This document shows, piece after piece, positions 20,306-22,290 of a stretch of DNA of 22,290 nt. Location of the stretch: contig DATDRS010000397.1 in the NCBI GenBank assembly GCA_035291605.1, positions 1-22,290 on the forward strand, given 5' to 3'. The notes under the pieces were generated by a model that was given only the letters and a program-made list of their open reading frames with translations, was not told the origin of the DNA and searched no databases. The first letter of the stretch is position 1; each line of letters begins with the position of its first letter. The translations under genes were made by a program, and so were the position numbers. The stretch is from DATDRS01 sp035291605 (GTDB lineage Bacteria; Chloroflexota; Anaerolineae; Anaerolineales; UBA6663).

Positions 20306-20860
20306 ATGATCCTTGGTCAGCGCATCCGCCTCCGCCCAATAGAGAAAGACGATCTGTCACGCTTCGTCAAGTGGTTTGCCGATCCAGAAATCCGCTCCTA
20401 TCTTTACACGTATAAGCCCATCAGTCAGGCGCAGGAAGAGCGCTGGTTTGAGCGCAATTTGAACGCCGGCGACTTACAGGTGTGGTCCATTGATGGGCAA
20501 CCAGCTGATATGGCGGTCGGCCCGTGGGCGCATATTGGCTCGTGCGGGTTCCACGACGTTGACTGGCGCAACCGCTCGGGCGAGGTCGCCATCCTCATCG
20601 GCGCACGCGACTACTGGGGGCACGGTTACGGCACGGATGCCATGCAGACCCTCGTGGCCTGGGGGTTTTACACCCTGAACCTTAACCGGGTGCATCTCCA
20701 CGTCTTTGAAGACAATCTCCGCGCCATCCGCTGTTACGAGAAAGTCGGCTTCCAACTGGAGGGCCGCCTGCGGCAGGCGAATTTTTACAACGGCGCTTAC
20801 CGGGATGAGTTGATCATGGGCGTGCTGCGAGAAGATTGGGAGCGGGCTGCCGCCCGATAG
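20306..20860 (+). CDS. GNAT-family N-acetyltransferase (RimJ/RimL-like)
   Basis: A 184-residue acetyl-CoA-dependent acyltransferase of the RimJ/RimL subgroup. It opens with the typical ILGQRIRLRPIEKDDLSRFVKWFADPEIRSYL. The acetyl-CoA loop is GARDYWGHGYGTDAMQTLVAWGF (about 98-120), followed by LNLNRVHLHVFEDNLRAIRCYEKVGFQLEGRLRQANFYNGAYRDELIMGVLREDW, the standard C-terminal half. The substrate may be a ribosomal-protein N-terminus or a small amine; sequence alone does not say. AGGAG lies 8 bases before the ATG. The prs-like gene starts one base after its stop, so the two are translationally coupled. Confidence 0.9.
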   Translation: MILGQRIRLRPIEKDDLSRFVKWFADPEIRSYLYTYKPISQAQEERWFERNLNAGDLQVWSIDGQPADMAVGPWAHIGSCGFHDVDWRNRSGEVAILIGARDYWGHGYGTDAMQTLVAWGFYTLNLNRVHLHVFEDNLRAIRCYEKVGFQLEGRLRQANFYNGAYRDELIMGVLREDWERAAAR

Positions 20861-20861
20861 G

Positions 20862-21848
20862 ATGTCGGACGTTATGCCTCACCGCGAAACCAGCGGCATG
20901 TACGGCGAGATCAAGCTTTTCAGCGGCACCGCCTGCCCGGATTTAGCGGCCGAGATCGCCGCCTACCTGCACGTGCCGCTCAGCGGGCGCGACATCATCA
21001 AATTTCCCAACGAAAACATCTTCGTCCGCCTGCACAGCAGCGTGCGCGGGCAGGATGTCTACGTGGTACAGACGACGGCTGCGCCCGTCAGCGACAACCT
21101 GCTGGAGCTGCTGATCATGATCCAGACCCTCAAGCTGGATTCGGCGGCGCGCATCACCGCGGTGGCGCCCTACCTGGCCTACGCCCGCTCGGACAAGAAA
21201 GACCAGCCGCGCGTGCCCATCACGGCCCGGCTCGTCGCCGACATGCTCGAAGTCGCCGGGGCGGACCGCTACATCGTGATGGACCTGCACGCCGGGCAGA
21301 TCCAGGGCTTCTTCTCCATCCCCGGCGACGTGCTGACCGCCTTTCATGTCCTTGGCGATTATTTCCTTGAGAAGCGCCCTGCGCTGCAAGACCCGGTCAT
21401 CGTCACCGCCGATCTCGGGTTTGCCAAAAAAGGGCGCAATTTCGCCGCCAAGATCGGGGCGAACATGGCGTTCATCGAAAAACGGCGCGCGGGCAACGAC
21501 GCCAGCGCGGAGGCGATGACCGTCATCGGCGACGTGAAGGACAAAGACGTGATCATCGTGGACGACGAAGTGGACACCGCCGGCTCGGCCGCGCAGGCCG
21601 TGCAGATCGTCAAGGACCACGGCGCGCGCGACGTGTATCTATCGTTTGTCCATCCGGTGTTCTCGCCCCTGGCAGTCGAACGGCTCAAAAACCTTCCCCT
21701 TAGAGAAATCGTCACCACCAACACCATCCCCATCCCCCCGGAGAAACGCCTGCCGAACCTGACGGTGCGTTCCGTCGCCTCCTTGCTGGGCGAGGTGATC
21801 AAGCGCGCTCACGAGGGCCGCAGCGTGGGGGAGATGTTTAACGAATAG
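20862..21848 (+). CDS. prs: Ribose-phosphate pyrophosphokinase (PRPP synthetase)
   Basis: A 328-residue enzyme making PRPP from ribose 5-phosphate and ATP for nucleotide, His and Trp synthesis. Family motifs in order: IKLFSGTACPDLAAEIAAYL; VRGQDVYVVQTTAAPVSDNLLELLIMIQ; the ATP-site segment APYLAYARSDKKDQPRVPIT; AGADRYIVMDLHAGQIQGFFSIPGD; the flexible-loop FIEKRR; and the PRPP loop VIIVDDEVDTAGS, where most enzymes have VDDIIDTAGT. The catalytic residues appear intact. ATG 20862 follows the acetyltransferase stop by one base; an internal ATG 12 codons on (MYGEIKLFSG) is close to the usual N-terminus and could be the true start. No other pathway gene adjoins it. Confidence 0.93.
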   Translation: MSDVMPHRETSGMYGEIKLFSGTACPDLAAEIAAYLHVPLSGRDIIKFPNENIFVRLHSSVRGQDVYVVQTTAAPVSDNLLELLIMIQTLKLDSAARITAVAPYLAYARSDKKDQPRVPITARLVADMLEVAGADRYIVMDLHAGQIQGFFSIPGDVLTAFHVLGDYFLEKRPALQDPVIVTADLGFAKKGRNFAAKIGANMAFIEKRRAGNDASAEAMTVIGDVKDKDVIIVDDEVDTAGSAAQAVQIVKDHGARDVYLSFVHPVFSPLAVERLKNLPLREIVTTNTIPIPPEKRLPNLTVRSVASLLGEVIKRAHEGRSVGEMFNE

Positions 21849-21861
21849 GATCCCCCAAATC

Positions 21862-21897
21862 CCTGGCGGCTCAACTCCCAGGTGTTGAGCCGCCAGG
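21862..21897 (+). terminator. 14-bp perfect hairpin after prs
   Basis: CCTGGCGGCTCAAC (21862-21875) pairs perfectly with GTTGAGCCGCCAGG (21884-21897) around an 8-base loop, 13 bases after the prs stop. The downstream AGTTGCTTCC is not a T-run, so it is either an imperfect terminator or a 3'-protecting stem or dispersed repeat. The remainder of 21898-22029 shows no clear feature. Confidence 0.55.
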
Positions 21898-22029
21898 AGT
21901 TGCTTCCTCCCCCGTTCTCCGGCAGAATTGATTTACGGCGAAAGTTGTCATAGACTCAGGGATAGACCTGCTGGCGCCGAGGCTGCGTGACGAAAACCTG
22001 AAATCGCTCACTACGGGAGAAGATGTGCA

Positions 22030-22290
22030 ATGTCTGAATCACTTGGTCGTACGCTTCTATATACCGTCGGCGGCATGATTCTCGGATCATTCATCGGCCC
22101 GTTCGTCGGCTACCTGGGACAGAGCGGCCGGGTCAATTTCAACTTTTACGCCGGGATCGGCTTTGCGCTGACCGTCGGGGTCATCGTCAGCGGGATCATG
22201 GGCGTATTTTCAAACGGGATAGGGGGGATGATCACGGGCATGTTATTGGGGATCGCCTTGGGAGGCGGGATTGACTACGCCATTCATCCC
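22030..22290 (+). CDS. Small glycine-rich membrane protein (partial, runs off the window)
   Basis: From ATG 22030 an open frame of 87 codons continues through the right edge. It starts MSESLGRTLLYTVGGMILGSFIGPFV and shows about three hydrophobic, glycine-spaced segments (about 9-28, 40-60, 65-82), suggesting an integral membrane protein with GxxxG-type helix packing. GGGAGAAG lies about 8 bases before the ATG, giving a plausible ribosome site. I do not recognise the family and the C-terminus is missing, so no function is proposed. Confidence 0.6.
   Translation, partial: MSESLGRTLLYTVGGMILGSFIGPFVGYLGQSGRVNFNFYAGIGFALTVGVIVSGIMGVFSNGIGGMITGMLLGIALGGGIDYAIHP

Overview
The window is GC-rich and densely coding. 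It most resembles a member of the Chloroflexota (Anaerolineae-like). This is an inference from gene content and style, not from a marker gene: very large multi-GAF/PAS sensor kinases, a hrcA-grpE-dnaK-dnaJ-prmA heat-shock operon under CIRCE, a split cobalamin-binding methylmalonyl-CoA mutase subunit next to meaB, and many short palindromic or heptameric intergenic repeats. No rRNA, tRNA, CRISPR array or prophage was recognised.

Layout. (1) 1-114 is the C-terminal end of a probable transposase. (2) 115-466 is non-coding and holds a consensus sigma70-type promoter and a leader with a terminator-like hairpin. The leader feeds a four-S1-domain RNA-binding protein and translation initiation factor IF-1 (467-1874, + strand), closed by a terminator. 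(3) 2000-7872 on the minus strand is the heat-shock operon hrcA-grpE-dnaK-dnaJ-prmA. It is driven by a perfect TTGACA-N17-TATAAT promoter with a perfect CIRCE operator just downstream (7887-7955). Most of its internal gene junctions carry degenerate 7-bp repeat arrays. (4) 7956-8195 separates hrcA from a divergent thioredoxin gene and contains an 11-bp inverted repeat enclosing a foldable core. (5) 8597-18584 on the minus strand holds three sensor histidine kinases: a soluble cNMP-domain kinase, a membrane PAS/GAF kinase of 1452 aa, and a membrane PDZ/GAFx4 kinase of about 1356 aa. None has a receiver domain and no response regulator is nearby. (6) 18711-20209 on the plus strand holds the B12-binding mutase subunit and the MeaB-type GTPase. 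(7) 20306-21848 holds a GNAT acetyltransferase and a ribose-phosphate pyrophosphokinase one base apart. (8) 22030-end is the start of a small glycine-rich membrane protein.

How the genes fit together. S1 protein and IF-1 both act in translation initiation. HrcA represses its own operon for GrpE/DnaK/DnaJ, with PrmA (L11 methyltransferase) as the distal gene. The B12 subunit and MeaB belong to methylmalonyl-CoA metabolism, with the mutase catalytic chain elsewhere. The kinases look like orphan sensors.

The least explained structures are in the non-coding DNA: the S1 leader, where two copies of one sequence can compete for a single partner strand; the heptamer arrays, which switch orientation inside one junction and run into stop codons; and the foldable element between hrcA and thioredoxin. 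All fold statements come from reading complementarity by eye; no energy calculation or database search was possible.
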